Shown: piece after piece, positions 8,206-16,786 of the stretch
Numbering within the stretch: the first letter of the stretch is position 1
Layout: each line of letters begins with the position of its first letter
NCBI RefSeq assembly: GCF_001931485.1
Contig: NZ_MSDV01000073.1
Coordinates: 22,189 to 86,188 of the forward strand
Reading direction: 5' to 3'
From: Burkholderia sp. SRS-W-2-2016
Lineage (GTDB): Bacteria; Pseudomonadota; Gammaproteobacteria; Burkholderiales; Burkholderiaceae
Length of the DNA: 64,000 bases
Position numbers and translations under genes: made by a program
The notes under the pieces: model-generated
Told to the model about the DNA's origin: nothing
What the model saw: only the letters and a program-made list of their open reading frames with translations
Databases searched by the model: none

Positions 8206-11200
8206 ATGACGAACCCCACCTCCGGTTTGCTCGTCAAGCCGATCCATCTGGTGCCGTCCGCCGCGCGCATGACGAGCCCGCTCGCGCAGCAACTGCGCAA
8301 AGCGTTGCGCGGCGACGTGCTGTTCGATCTCGCGAGCCGCGGCCGTTACGCGACCGATGCGTCGATCTACCAGGTCACGCCAATCGGTGTCGTGGTGCCG
8401 CGCGATCAGGACGATCTGCGCATCGCGCTGGAAATCGCCCGTAGCGAGAAAGTGCCGCTGCTCGCGCGCGGCGCGGGCACCAGCCAGTGCGGGCAGACGG
8501 TCGGCGAAGCGCTGGTGATCGACACCAGCAAATGGCTGAACAACATTGTCGCGTTCGATGCCGACGCGCGCACGGTCACGGTCGAGCCCGGCGTCGTGCT
8601 CGATCACCTGAACGCGTGGTTGAAACCGCATGGGCTGTGGTTTCCGGTCGATGTATCGACGGCGGCGCAATGCACGCTCGGCGGGATGGCCGGCAACAAC
8701 TCGTGCGGCTCGCGCTCGATCGAATACGGCAACATGGTCCACAACGTCGATGCGATCGACGCGATCCTCGCCGACGGCAGCGAGGCGCGTTTCGCATCGC
8801 TTAAAGAGCCACCGCAAGGGGCACGCTTGCAGCAGATCGTCGCCGGCGTCACGCGCATTGCGCAGCGCGAGCGCGACGAGATCGTCAGACAGGTGCCGAA
8901 GGTGCTGCGCCGCGTGGCCGGCTATAACCTCGATCTGTTCGACTGCCAGAATCCGCGCGCCTATACCGACGATGGCAGCGCGAACCTTGCGCATCTGCTG
9001 GTCGGCTCCGAAGGCACGCTCGCGTTCAGCCGGCAGATCACGCTGAGGCTCGCGCCGCTGCCCGCGCACAAGACGCTCGGCGTGGTCAACTTCCCGACCT
9101 TCCGGCAGGCGATGGCGCTCACGCGGCACATCGTCGAACTGAAGCCGGTCGCGGTCGAACTGGTCGATCGCACGATGATCGATCTCGCGCTGAGCAATCC
9201 GGCGTTCCGGCCGGTGATCGAAAAGGCGCTGGTCGGCAAGCCCAAAGCAATCCTGCTGGTCGAATTCGCAGGCGAGGACCGCGACGCGCAGCTGGCGTCG
9301 CTCAATCAGCTAACCGAACTAATGGGCGAACTCGGTCTGCCGGATTCGGTGGTGGAGATGCCCGACGCGAGCGCGCAAAAAGCGCTGTGGGAAGTGCGCA
9401 AGGCCGGGCTCAACATCATGATGAGCATGAAGGGCGACGGCAAGCCGGTGTCGTTCATCGAAGATTGCGCGGTGCCGCTCGAACATCTGGACGAATACAC
9501 GAACCGCCTGACGGAGGTGTTTCATCGCCACGGCACCGAGGGCACCTGGTACGCGCATGCGAGCGTCGGCACGCTGCACGTGCGACCGATTCTCGACATG
9601 CGCCGCGACGGCGCGAAGAAGATGCGCGCAATCGCCGAAGAAGCGGCGGCGCTGGTGCGCGAATACAAGGGCGCGTATTCGGGCGAGCACGGCGACGGTC
9701 TGTGCCGCGGCGAATGGGTCGCGTGGCAATACGGACCGCGCCTGAACGAGGCGTTCGGCGAAATCAAGGCGTTGTTCGATCCGGACAATCGCTTCAATCC
9801 CGACAAGATCGTGCGGCCGCCGAAGATGGACGACGCGCGCAACTTCCGCTTTCCACCCGGCTATCGCGAGCAGCGCATCGACACCGCGCTCGACTGGTCC
9901 GCGTGGAACGTCGAACGCGATCCGCTGAGCGGCAAGGAAAGCGCGCCGGGCAGCGGCGGCGATCTGAGCGGCGGCCTCGCGAAAGCGGTCGAGATGTGCA
10001 ACAACAACGGCCATTGCCGCAAGTTCGACGCCGGCACGATGTGCCCGAGCTATCGCGTGACGAAGGACGAGCAGCATCTGACGCGCGGCCGCGCGAACAC
10101 GCTGCGGCTCGCGATTTCGGGGCAACTCGGCGCGGGCGGTCTCGCAAGCGACGACGTGAAGGACACGCTCGATTTGTGCGTGTCGTGCAAGGGCTGCAAG
10201 CGCGATTGCCCGACCGGCGTCGATATGGCGAAGTTCAAGATCGAGGCGCGGGCGGCGCGCGTAAAAACGCATGGAGTGCGCTTGCGCGACAAGCTGGTCG
10301 CATTCATGCCGCGTTATGCGGGCGCGGCGAGCCGGATGCCGGGGCTGTTCGCGCTGGCCGATAACGTGCCGGTGTTATCGGCATGGTTCAAGCGGTCGGT
10401 CGGATTCGCTGAGGAGCGCAGTTTGCCGCGCTTCAAGAAAGCGTTTCTGGCCGAGGCGGCGGCCGCCGCCGAGAAGACAGAACGAAGCGCGGGGCAGGCG
10501 AAGACGCAAACCGCCGCACTCAAGGAAGTGCTGCTGTTCGTCGACACCTTCAACAACCACTTCGAACCCGACAACGCCCGCGCCGCGCAACAGGTGCTCG
10601 AAGCCGCCGGCTACACCGTGCACTTCAACGTACGCGGCGGCGAACGGCCGGTGTGTTGCGGCCGCACGTTTCTCGCGGCCGGCATGGTCGATCAGGCGAA
10701 GCAGGAAGCGCGGCGCATGCTCGATCTGTTCAAGCCGTATGTAGAACGCGGGGTGCCGGTGGTCGGACTCGAACCGTCGTGCCTGCTGTCGTTGCGCGAC
10801 GAATTCCTGCAATACGGTTTCGGCGACGAAGCACGTCGGCTTTCGCAGCAAGCGTTTCTCTTCGAGGAATTCCTGGTGCGCGAGCAACAGGCCGGACGCC
10901 TGCAACTGGCGTTGAAACCGCTGCCGATGCAGCAGGCGCTCGTGCATGGCCACTGCCATCAGAAAGCGTTCGATGCCTTCACGCCGGTGCAGACCGTGCT
11001 CAAGTGGATTCCTCAGTTGAACGTAGCGACGGTCGAATCGTCGTGCTGCGGGATGGCCGGCAGCTTCGGCTACGAAGCCGAGCACTATGCGACCTCGCAG
11101 GCGATGGCTGAGTTGTCGCTGCTGCCCGCGGTGCGCAAGCTCGACGCCGATACGCTGATGGTCGCCGACGGCACCAGCTGCCGGCATCAGATTCACGATG

Positions 11201-11256
11201 GAGCGGGCGTCGACACGATCCATGTGGCGCGCGTGCTGGCGATGGCGCTGCAATAA
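8206..11256 (+). CDS. FAD/Fe-S D-2-hydroxyacid dehydrogenase, YdiJ-like
   Basis: The product has 1016 residues, close to the 1018 of E. coli YdiJ (D-2-hydroxyglutarate dehydrogenase type). The order is a PCMH FAD-binding domain (about 55-280), a FAD-oxidase C domain with GEHGDGLCRGEW (about 280-560), a ferredoxin-like region (C598, C604, C613; then C658, C661, C664, C668) and two C-terminal CCG segments (PVCCGRTF and SSCCGMAG). It is a GlcD-GlcF type fusion that passes electrons from a D-2-hydroxy acid to the respiratory chain. ATG 8206 is preferred; a GTG 30 nt earlier and Met23 are alternatives, and none has a strong ribosome site. It closes the operon. D-2-hydroxyglutarate or D-lactate are candidates, not proven substrates. 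Confidence 0.85.
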   Translation: MTNPTSGLLVKPIHLVPSAARMTSPLAQQLRKALRGDVLFDLASRGRYATDASIYQVTPIGVVVPRDQDDLRIALEIARSEKVPLLARGAGTSQCGQTVGEALVIDTSKWLNNIVAFDADARTVTVEPGVVLDHLNAWLKPHGLWFPVDVSTAAQCTLGGMAGNNSCGSRSIEYGNMVHNVDAIDAILADGSEARFASLKEPPQGARLQQIVAGVTRIAQRERDEIVRQVPKVLRRVAGYNLDLFDCQNPRAYTDDGSANLAHLLVGSEGTLAFSRQITLRLAPLPAHKTLGVVNFPTFRQAMALTRHIVELKPVAVELVDRTMIDLALSNPAFRPVIEKALVGKPKAILLVEFAGEDRDAQLASLNQLTELMGELGLPDSVVEMPDASAQKALWEVRKAGLNIMMSMKGDGKPVSFIEDCAVPLEHLDEYTNRLTEVFHRHGTEGTWYAHASVGTLHVRPILDMRRDGAKKMRAIAEEAAALVREYKGAYSGEHGDGLCRGEWVAWQYGPRLNEAFGEIKALFDPDNRFNPDKIVRPPKMDDARNFRFPPGYREQRIDTALDWSAWNVERDPLSGKESAPGSGGDLSGGLAKAVEMCNNNGHCRKFDAGTMCPSYRVTKDEQHLTRGRANTLRLAISGQLGAGGLASDDVKDTLDLCVSCKGCKRDCPTGVDMAKFKIEARAARVKTHGVRLRDKLVAFMPRYAGAASRMPGLFALADNVPVLSAWFKRSVGFAEERSLPRFKKAFLAEAAAAAEKTERSAGQAKTQTAALKEVLLFVDTFNNHFEPDNARAAQQVLEAAGYTVHFNVRGGERPVCCGRTFLAAGMVDQAKQEARRMLDLFKPYVERGVPVVGLEPSCLLSLRDEFLQYGFGDEARRLSQQAFLFEEFLVREQQAGRLQLALKPLPMQQALVHGHCHQKAFDAFTPVQTVLKWIPQLNVATVESSCCGMAGSFGYEAEHYATSQAMAELSLLPAVRKLDADTLMVADGTSCRHQIHDGAGVDTIHVARVLAMALQ

Positions 11257-11561
11257 CTAGCATCTCGGCGCCCCCACGCGAATCGCTCAACGGTGAGTAT
11301 TTACGGGAGCCAGAAATAGCAACCGGATTTGCCACCGGTGAGACTTTCCGGGAGCCGCTTTTACCGTCGGCGTAATCGGAAAGTTCCGGTGAGAAACGTA
11401 ATGCTATGCGATAAGGATTAATTTAATCGAATCCAGTCCAATACGATTTTTTCTTCAATAAATTTACTATTTTTATATGAGAGGATAAAACGCCAACTTC
11501 AAGGTATGCCGATTGGCGGCACTCGTGCCGCCGCCGCGCATACCTGCAAGGAACGACCGCC
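11257..11561. other. Promoter region with degenerate direct repeats
   Basis: No gene is seen. A 21-bp repeat of the form CGGTGAG-4-6-CGGGAGCC occurs at 11291-11311 and 11336-11356, and a third CGGTGAG at 11387-11393. The stretch 11410-11500 is strikingly AT-rich for this genome and probably carries the promoter of the beta-propeller gene. Confidence 0.5.
11291..11393. repeat. Two and a half degenerate direct repeats, period about 45-51 bp
   Basis: The first two copies share 17 of 21 positions (CGGTGAG at one end, CGGGAGCC at the other). The third keeps only CGGTGAG. Start-to-start distances are 45 and 51 bp. They lie about 170-270 bp upstream of the secreted beta-propeller gene. Confidence 0.5.
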
Positions 11562-13745
11562 GTGAAGCTTTTCTCCCGTCTTGGCATGACTGTGGTGCTA
11601 ATTCACAGTCTGATTTCGCCGAATGCCACCGCCCAATCCCAACTGAATTACACGACGTCGTGGATCGGTAATAGTTTCGGCTTTGGCGACGGTAAATGGA
11701 TGCAGCAGGATATTCAGGCCATTAGCGTCGGCGCCGACGGCACCGTTTATACCAATGCGCCGTGGGACGAAAGCGGCAGCGAAATCGCCGCGTACCGGGC
11801 CGGCGACAAACTCGCGGTGGCCGGCTCGACGCACGGCTGGGGCGCGGCCGGCGGCGACGCGGTCGCGGTCAATCGCAGCTACCTGTATGCGGCGATGTCG
11901 ATCGGCAACCAGAGCAACGCGCTGGTCGGCGCCGACTATCCGCCGGCCAATCAGACCTGGTACGGCATCACGCGCCGCACGCTGGCGAATCCGGCGAACG
12001 GCGCGCCGTTCAGCGGCGGCATCGGCAACAGCGCGAACGCGACGAAGAACAGCTTCGTCGCGGTGCAGACCGTCGCGACCGGCACCGACGCGGGCATTCG
12101 CGGCCTCGCCGCGACGGACAGCGAACTCTACGTGGCCGACACCTACGGCAACCGCATCGTCGTCTACGACGCGCAGTCGATGGCGCCGCTGCGCTCGTGG
12201 AGCGTGAATTCGCCGGGCCGCATCGCGATCGATACGGATGCAACGCTGTGGATCATCAGCGGCGTCGCGACCGGCAACCTCGGCATCCTGCACTACGCGG
12301 CCGACGGCAGCGCGCTCGCCGGTCCGCTGACGCTGCCCACAGGCACGGTGCCGGCCGACCTCGCGGTGAGCCCGTCCGGCCAACTGCTGGTCGCCGACAA
12401 CGGCGTATCGCAGCAGATTCTGGTGTTCAACAGGAATGCGAATGGCCAGTTGCAGGCCGGCACCGCGCTCGGCACGCGCAACGGCCTGTTCCACACGGTG
12501 CGCGGCGTGACGGGCGACGTGCGCTTCAACGGCATCACCGGGATCGGCGTCGATCAGGCCGGCAATCTGTACGTCGCGCAGAACGGCGAAGGGCCGCGCG
12601 GGATCGGCTCGGCATCGGTCGGGCAGGGCGCGGTGCTGGAGAGCTATGTGTACGGCACCCGCGTGCTCAACTGGCGGCTGTACGGCCTCGCGTTCGTGGA
12701 CAGCGCCGCGTTCGATCCGGCCTCGCCGGCCTCCGTCTATACCGGCTCGAAACGCTTCACGCTCGACTACAACCAGCCGGCCGGCCGCGAATGGTCGTAC
12801 GCGGCGTTCACGCTCGACCGCTTCAACTATCCGGACGACCCCACGTTTCACCAACCGCGCGGCGTGCGCGGCGAACCGATGGTGCGCCGCTTCAACGGCC
12901 AGCGCTTTCTGTACACGCTCGATCCGGGCGCGCACTACCTGAACGTCTACCGCTTCGACAGTGCGCAAGGCGAGATCGCGATTCCTTCCGGGCTGCTTGC
13001 GCAGAATCCGCTGCCGGGCACGTGGCCGGCAGCGCAGCCGACTTACGGCGAATGGCTGTGGCGCGACGGCAATGGCAACGGCACGGTCGACGCGAGCGAG
13101 ATCAGCGGTAATCCGTCGACCGGCGCAACGGTCGGCAACGGTTTCTGGTGGGTCGACGAACCGGGCAACGTGTGGCTCGCGACGCCGCTGAGCGGCATCC
13201 GCGAAATGCCGTTGCAGGGACTCGATTCAGTTGGCAATCCGATCTATACGTACGCGAGTTCGACGATGTTCGCGATGCCGGCGCCGTTCACGCGGCTCGC
13301 GCGGCTGGTCTACGTCGCCGCGACCGACACGATGTACCTGTCCGGTTTCACCAGCGCGATTCCGTGGGACTCGACGCACTGGAAGGAGGCCGGCCCGGTG
13401 CTCGCGCGCTACGACAACTGGAGCAGCGGCACGCCGACCCAGACGTACGCGATCGCGCTGCCGTGGAATACGCAAAGCGATCCGCAGACCACGACGGTCG
13501 GCGTCGCGGTCGCGGGCAACTACATCTTCGTCGCGGAGCTGTACACCAACAGAATCGACGTCTACGACGCGCGCAACGGCAGCGCGGTCGGCTACATGAC
13601 GCCGGGCGCGAGCGTCGGCGGCACCAGCGGCTGGGTCGACGTGTATCTCGGCATCAGCGCGGTGCAGCGCGATAACGGCGAGTACGTGGTGCTGGTCGAG
13701 GACGACGCGCGCGCGAAGGTTCTGATGTATCGCTGGACGCCGTGA
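11562..13745 (+). CDS. Secreted NHL-type beta-propeller protein with an EF-hand-like loop
   Basis: The product has 727 residues. A signal peptide (LGMTVVLIHSLISPNATAQS) suggests cleavage after AQ near residue 27. The body has repeated propeller-blade strands such as GIRGLAATDSELYVADTYGNRIVVYD and ITGIGVDQAGNLYVAQNG, as in NHL-repeat proteins. At 502-513 lies DGNGNGTVDASE, a complete EF-hand/dockerin calcium loop with ligand positions D502, N504, N506, T508, D510 and E513. The start is GTG with AAGGA upstream. There is no catalytic motif I can name; a lactonase-like, glycan-binding or surface role are all possible. It is monocistronic, behind an AT-rich promoter region. Confidence 0.75.
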   Translation: MKLFSRLGMTVVLIHSLISPNATAQSQLNYTTSWIGNSFGFGDGKWMQQDIQAISVGADGTVYTNAPWDESGSEIAAYRAGDKLAVAGSTHGWGAAGGDAVAVNRSYLYAAMSIGNQSNALVGADYPPANQTWYGITRRTLANPANGAPFSGGIGNSANATKNSFVAVQTVATGTDAGIRGLAATDSELYVADTYGNRIVVYDAQSMAPLRSWSVNSPGRIAIDTDATLWIISGVATGNLGILHYAADGSALAGPLTLPTGTVPADLAVSPSGQLLVADNGVSQQILVFNRNANGQLQAGTALGTRNGLFHTVRGVTGDVRFNGITGIGVDQAGNLYVAQNGEGPRGIGSASVGQGAVLESYVYGTRVLNWRLYGLAFVDSAAFDPASPASVYTGSKRFTLDYNQPAGREWSYAAFTLDRFNYPDDPTFHQPRGVRGEPMVRRFNGQRFLYTLDPGAHYLNVYRFDSAQGEIAIPSGLLAQNPLPGTWPAAQPTYGEWLWRDGNGNGTVDASEISGNPSTGATVGNGFWWVDEPGNVWLATPLSGIREMPLQGLDSVGNPIYTYASSTMFAMPAPFTRLARLVYVAATDTMYLSGFTSAIPWDSTHWKEAGPVLARYDNWSSGTPTQTYAIALPWNTQSDPQTTTVGVAVAGNYIFVAELYTNRIDVYDARNGSAVGYMTPGASVGGTSGWVDVYLGISAVQRDNGEYVVLVEDDARAKVLMYRWTP

Positions 13746-13876
13746 TCGAAGCGCACCGGATGCGCTTCGAATGCACTCCGAATGCGCGCGGCGGCGATTG
13801 GACGGCGGCGCGCGATCGGTATATAACAACGTGACACGGTGGTTGCACCGATGCATTCACAGGAGCGATGTTCGCT

Positions 13877-14134
13877 ATGACGCAAGACGTTTCCCCCAAG
13901 CCGCCCTCCGGCGATCGCCCGGAAATCGAACAACTCGACGCAGCGCTCAGTCACGTCAATCAGCAGGTGTCGTCGGGCGGGATTGCATCGGGCGCGGCGA
14001 AGGGCATTGTGTACAGCCTGATCGAAACACTCGGCGCGCTGGTCGGCGATCCCGATCTGCCGGAACACGCGCGCTCGGGTTACGAAGGACTGCTGGAGGC
14101 CGCGCGCGAGTTGCGCGCGAAACTGGACCACTGA
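13877..14134 (+). CDS. Small conserved-looking hypothetical protein
   Basis: The product has 85 residues from ATG 13877, or 88 from ATG 13868. AGGAG at 13861-13865 is 2 nt from the first ATG and 11 nt from the second, so the second is somewhat better. The protein is soluble, mainly helical, with a Gly-rich centre (SSGGIASGAAKGIV) and an acidic/basic C-terminus (LLEAARELRAKLDH). I do not recognise a family. An intrinsic terminator follows at 14203. Confidence 0.6.
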   Translation: MTQDVSPKPPSGDRPEIEQLDAALSHVNQQVSSGGIASGAAKGIVYSLIETLGALVGDPDLPEHARSGYEGLLEAARELRAKLDH

Positions 14135-14202
14135 TCGGGCCGCTGATCGGACCGCCGATACGCGGGTCCGCGGCGGCGCGTTCCTCGCGCCGCTTGTGAT
14201 AC

Positions 14203-14237
14203 AAAGCGCACTGTGTGAATTCACTGTGCGCTTTTTT
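14203..14237 (+). terminator. Intrinsic terminator between the small gene and the LysE gene
   Basis: A 9-bp stem (AAAGCGCAC at 14203-14211 / GTGCGCTTT at 14226-14234) with a palindromic loop is followed by six T residues ending at 14237. It ends transcription from the 13877 gene and finishes one base before the LysE start codon. Confidence 0.75.
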
Positions 14238-14238
14238 C

Positions 14239-14838
14239 ATGCTCTCTGCGACTCAGATTGCGTTGCTGGCCGCCGGCGTCGTCGTCGTGCTGGTGACGCC
14301 CGGCCCGACCAACACGCTGCTCGCGGCAGCGGGTTTGCGCCATGGCTTGCGGCGCGCGCTGCCGTTGATCGGCGCCGAACTGACCGGCTACCTGATCGCG
14401 ATCTCCGCGTGGGGACGTTTCTTCGCGCGGGTCGCCGATGCGTGGCCGTGGTTGCCGTCGCTGCTGCGGATCGCGGCGGCGTTGTATATCGCGTGGCTCG
14501 CGGTCGGGATGTGGCGCGCGGCGGTCGCGCTGCCCGGTTCCACGCAGCGCGCCGGCAATCTGCGCACGCTGTTCGTCGCGACGCTGCTCAATCCGAAAGC
14601 GCTGCTGTTCGGCGGCACGATTTTTCCGGCCGTCGCGTTCATGCAGTGGCCCGCGTATCTGTTCTCGATGCTGATTTTCGCGGGCCTCGCGGCGCCGATC
14701 GCGTTCGGGTGGATCGCGTTCGGCGCGGCGCTCGGCAGCGGCCGGCTCGGCTGGCTCGAACCGGCGCAGGTGCAGCGCGGCGCGTCGATCGTGCTGGGGG
14801 TGTTTTCGCTGTCGCTCGCATGGGCGGCGTTGCACTGA
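14239..14838 (+). CDS. LysE-family amino-acid exporter
   Basis: The product has 199 residues with six hydrophobic segments. The first helix ends in VVVVLVTPGPTN, the diagnostic LysE/RhtB motif. The family exports amino acids or homoserine-like compounds across the inner membrane. ATG 14239 (MLSATQIALL) matches the family N-terminus. A GTG at 14215 would place the coding start inside a terminator hairpin. No ribosome-binding site is visible for either start. The gene converges on the next one with a single base between their stop codons. Confidence 0.8.
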   Translation: MLSATQIALLAAGVVVVLVTPGPTNTLLAAAGLRHGLRRALPLIGAELTGYLIAISAWGRFFARVADAWPWLPSLLRIAAALYIAWLAVGMWRAAVALPGSTQRAGNLRTLFVATLLNPKALLFGGTIFPAVAFMQWPAYLFSMLIFAGLAAPIAFGWIAFGAALGSGRLGWLEPAQVQRGASIVLGVFSLSLAWAALH

Positions 14839-14839
14839 A

Positions 14840-16570
14840 TCACGCGCCGAGCGCGACCGCCTCCCCATTCGCCACCGCCAGCAACTGATGAATCTGCGCG
14901 ACCACGGCCGCGCCTTCTCCCACCGCCGCGGCGACGCGCTTGGTCGAACCGGCGCGCGCATCGCCGATCGCGTACACGCCTTCGACGGTGGTCGCCAGAT
15001 CGCAGGCCGTCGCCGAGCCGACCGCGCCGATGCCGGTCAGCACGAAGCCCTTCGGGTCGAGTTGCACGCCGCAGGTGCGCAGCCATTCGGTGTTCGGATC
15101 CGCGCCGGTAAACAGGAACAGGTGACGCGTGTCGATGCGATCGACACCATCGGGCAGCGGCTGTTTCAACGCGACCGACGCGAGGCCGTCCGCGTCGGCA
15201 TCGAGCCGGCCGATCTCCGAATGCGGATGCACGAACACGTTCGGCAGCGAACGGATCCGGTCGATCAGATAACGCGACATCGTCGCTTCGAAACCGCTGC
15301 GGCGGATCAGCACGTGGACCTTGGCCGCGTGCGTCGCCAGATAGACGATCGCCTGGCCGGCCGAATTGCCGCCGCCCACCAGCACGACCTCCTGGCGTTT
15401 GCACAGCTTCGCTTCGACCGGCGACGCCCAGTAATAGACGCCGCGGCCATCGAAGCGCTCGAGTCCGTCGAGCGCCGGGCGGCGGTACACCGCGCCGCTC
15501 GCGATCACGATCGCGCGCGCGGAGATATGGCCGCCGCATTTCAGTTCGAGCCGGTACGGCGACTGCGCGCATTGCAGCGACTTCACGTTGACCGGAATCG
15601 CGACGTGCGCGCCGAATTTCTGCGCCTGCACGAACGCGCGGCCGGCCAGCGCCTGGCCGGAGATGCCGGTCGGAAAGCCGAGGTAGTTTTCGATCCGCGA
15701 GCTGGCGCCCGCCTGGCCGCCGGGCGCGCGGCTGTCGAGCACGATCACCGATAGACCTTCGGACGCCGCATACACCGCGGCGGCGAGGCCCGCGGGTCCC
15801 GCGCCGACGATCGCGACGTCGTACACATAGGCGTCGTCGAGATCGGGCAGCAGGCCGAGACTGGTTGCGAGCTCCGGCATGCTCGGATGACGCAGCACCG
15901 AGCCGTCCGGGCAGACGACGAGCGGCATGTCCTCGGGCTGCGCGCCGAATTGTTCGATCAGCCGCAGCGCGTCGGCGTCGCGTTCGTCGATCACCGAATG
16001 CGGATGGCCGTTGCGCGACAGGAAGCCTTGCAGCATCACGAGCCGCGCGTCGAAGCTGTTGCCGATCAGGATCGGGCCGCCCGCGCCTTTTTCGATCAGC
16101 GACACGCGCCGCAGAATCAGCGCGCGCATGATGCGCTCGCCGAGTTCGGCTTCGGCGACGATCAGCGCGCGCAGTCGGTCGGGTGGAATCAGCAGCGCTT
16201 CGACCGCGCCGATCGCCATCCCGTTGACCAGCGCCGGGCGTCCGGACAGCTGCCCGACTTCGGCCAGAAAATGCCCGGCGCCATGTTCGCCGATCAGCAC
16301 CTCGCGGCCGATGCCGTCGCGCTGGTAGACCTTCACGCGCCCTTCGAGCAGCACGAACATGCCGGGGCCGGGGTGACCGGTCTCGAACAGCAGCTCGCCG
16401 GAGCGCCAGTGACCGATCTCGCCGAAGCGGCGCAGCCGGTCGATTTCCGCGCAGGTGAGCGCGGGGAACATCTGGTGCATGCGCGTCGACAGCGACGAAA
16501 ACGGCGCGTCGGCAATAACTCCCTGCTGTCCTTCTACCTCTTGAGTCGAAACGTCCTGAGTCGAAAGCAT
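14840..16570 (-). CDS. Cyclic-nucleotide-domain FAD oxidoreductase, thioredoxin-reductase-like
   Basis: The product has 576 residues. A cNMP-binding (CAP-like) domain lies at about 30-150 (SGELLFETGHPGPGMFVLLEG). A short linking domain follows. The rest is a two-dinucleotide-domain reductase: FAD site VAIVGAGPAGLAAAVYA near 252, GGQAGASSRIENYLGFP, NADPH site VVLVGGGNSAGQA and YAIGDARAGS near the end. The redox-active CxxC of true thioredoxin reductases is missing; the equivalent stretch reads GVYYWASPVEAKLC. It therefore probably transfers electrons to something other than thioredoxin, perhaps gated by a nucleotide or by the sensor domain. AAGGAG precedes the ATG at good spacing. A short STQDV/STQEV duplication marks the N-terminus. 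Confidence 0.85.
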   Translation of the reverse strand: MLSTQDVSTQEVEGQQGVIADAPFSSLSTRMHQMFPALTCAEIDRLRRFGEIGHWRSGELLFETGHPGPGMFVLLEGRVKVYQRDGIGREVLIGEHGAGHFLAEVGQLSGRPALVNGMAIGAVEALLIPPDRLRALIVAEAELGERIMRALILRRVSLIEKGAGGPILIGNSFDARLVMLQGFLSRNGHPHSVIDERDADALRLIEQFGAQPEDMPLVVCPDGSVLRHPSMPELATSLGLLPDLDDAYVYDVAIVGAGPAGLAAAVYAASEGLSVIVLDSRAPGGQAGASSRIENYLGFPTGISGQALAGRAFVQAQKFGAHVAIPVNVKSLQCAQSPYRLELKCGGHISARAIVIASGAVYRRPALDGLERFDGRGVYYWASPVEAKLCKRQEVVLVGGGNSAGQAIVYLATHAAKVHVLIRRSGFEATMSRYLIDRIRSLPNVFVHPHSEIGRLDADADGLASVALKQPLPDGVDRIDTRHLFLFTGADPNTEWLRTCGVQLDPKGFVLTGIGAVGSATACDLATTVEGVYAIGDARAGSTKRVAAAVGEGAAVVAQIHQLLAVANGEAVALGA

Positions 16571-16786
16571 TGAACCGCTCCTTCGATGTTCATTGCACGA
16601 TTGAACGGGAGGCGATACGGCGCGCGGGCGCTTTTAGGGGAGCGGCACCGCGTGCTTTGAATTGCTTTGTTTGCCGGTGGGCGGCCGGTCGCTTTGGCCG
16701 CCGAAGGTGCTCAGCGGCTCCGGCTGCCGAGGGCGCACACGCCGCCCAAAGCCATCATGGCTGCAACAACCACGCCGAGGCCGCGT

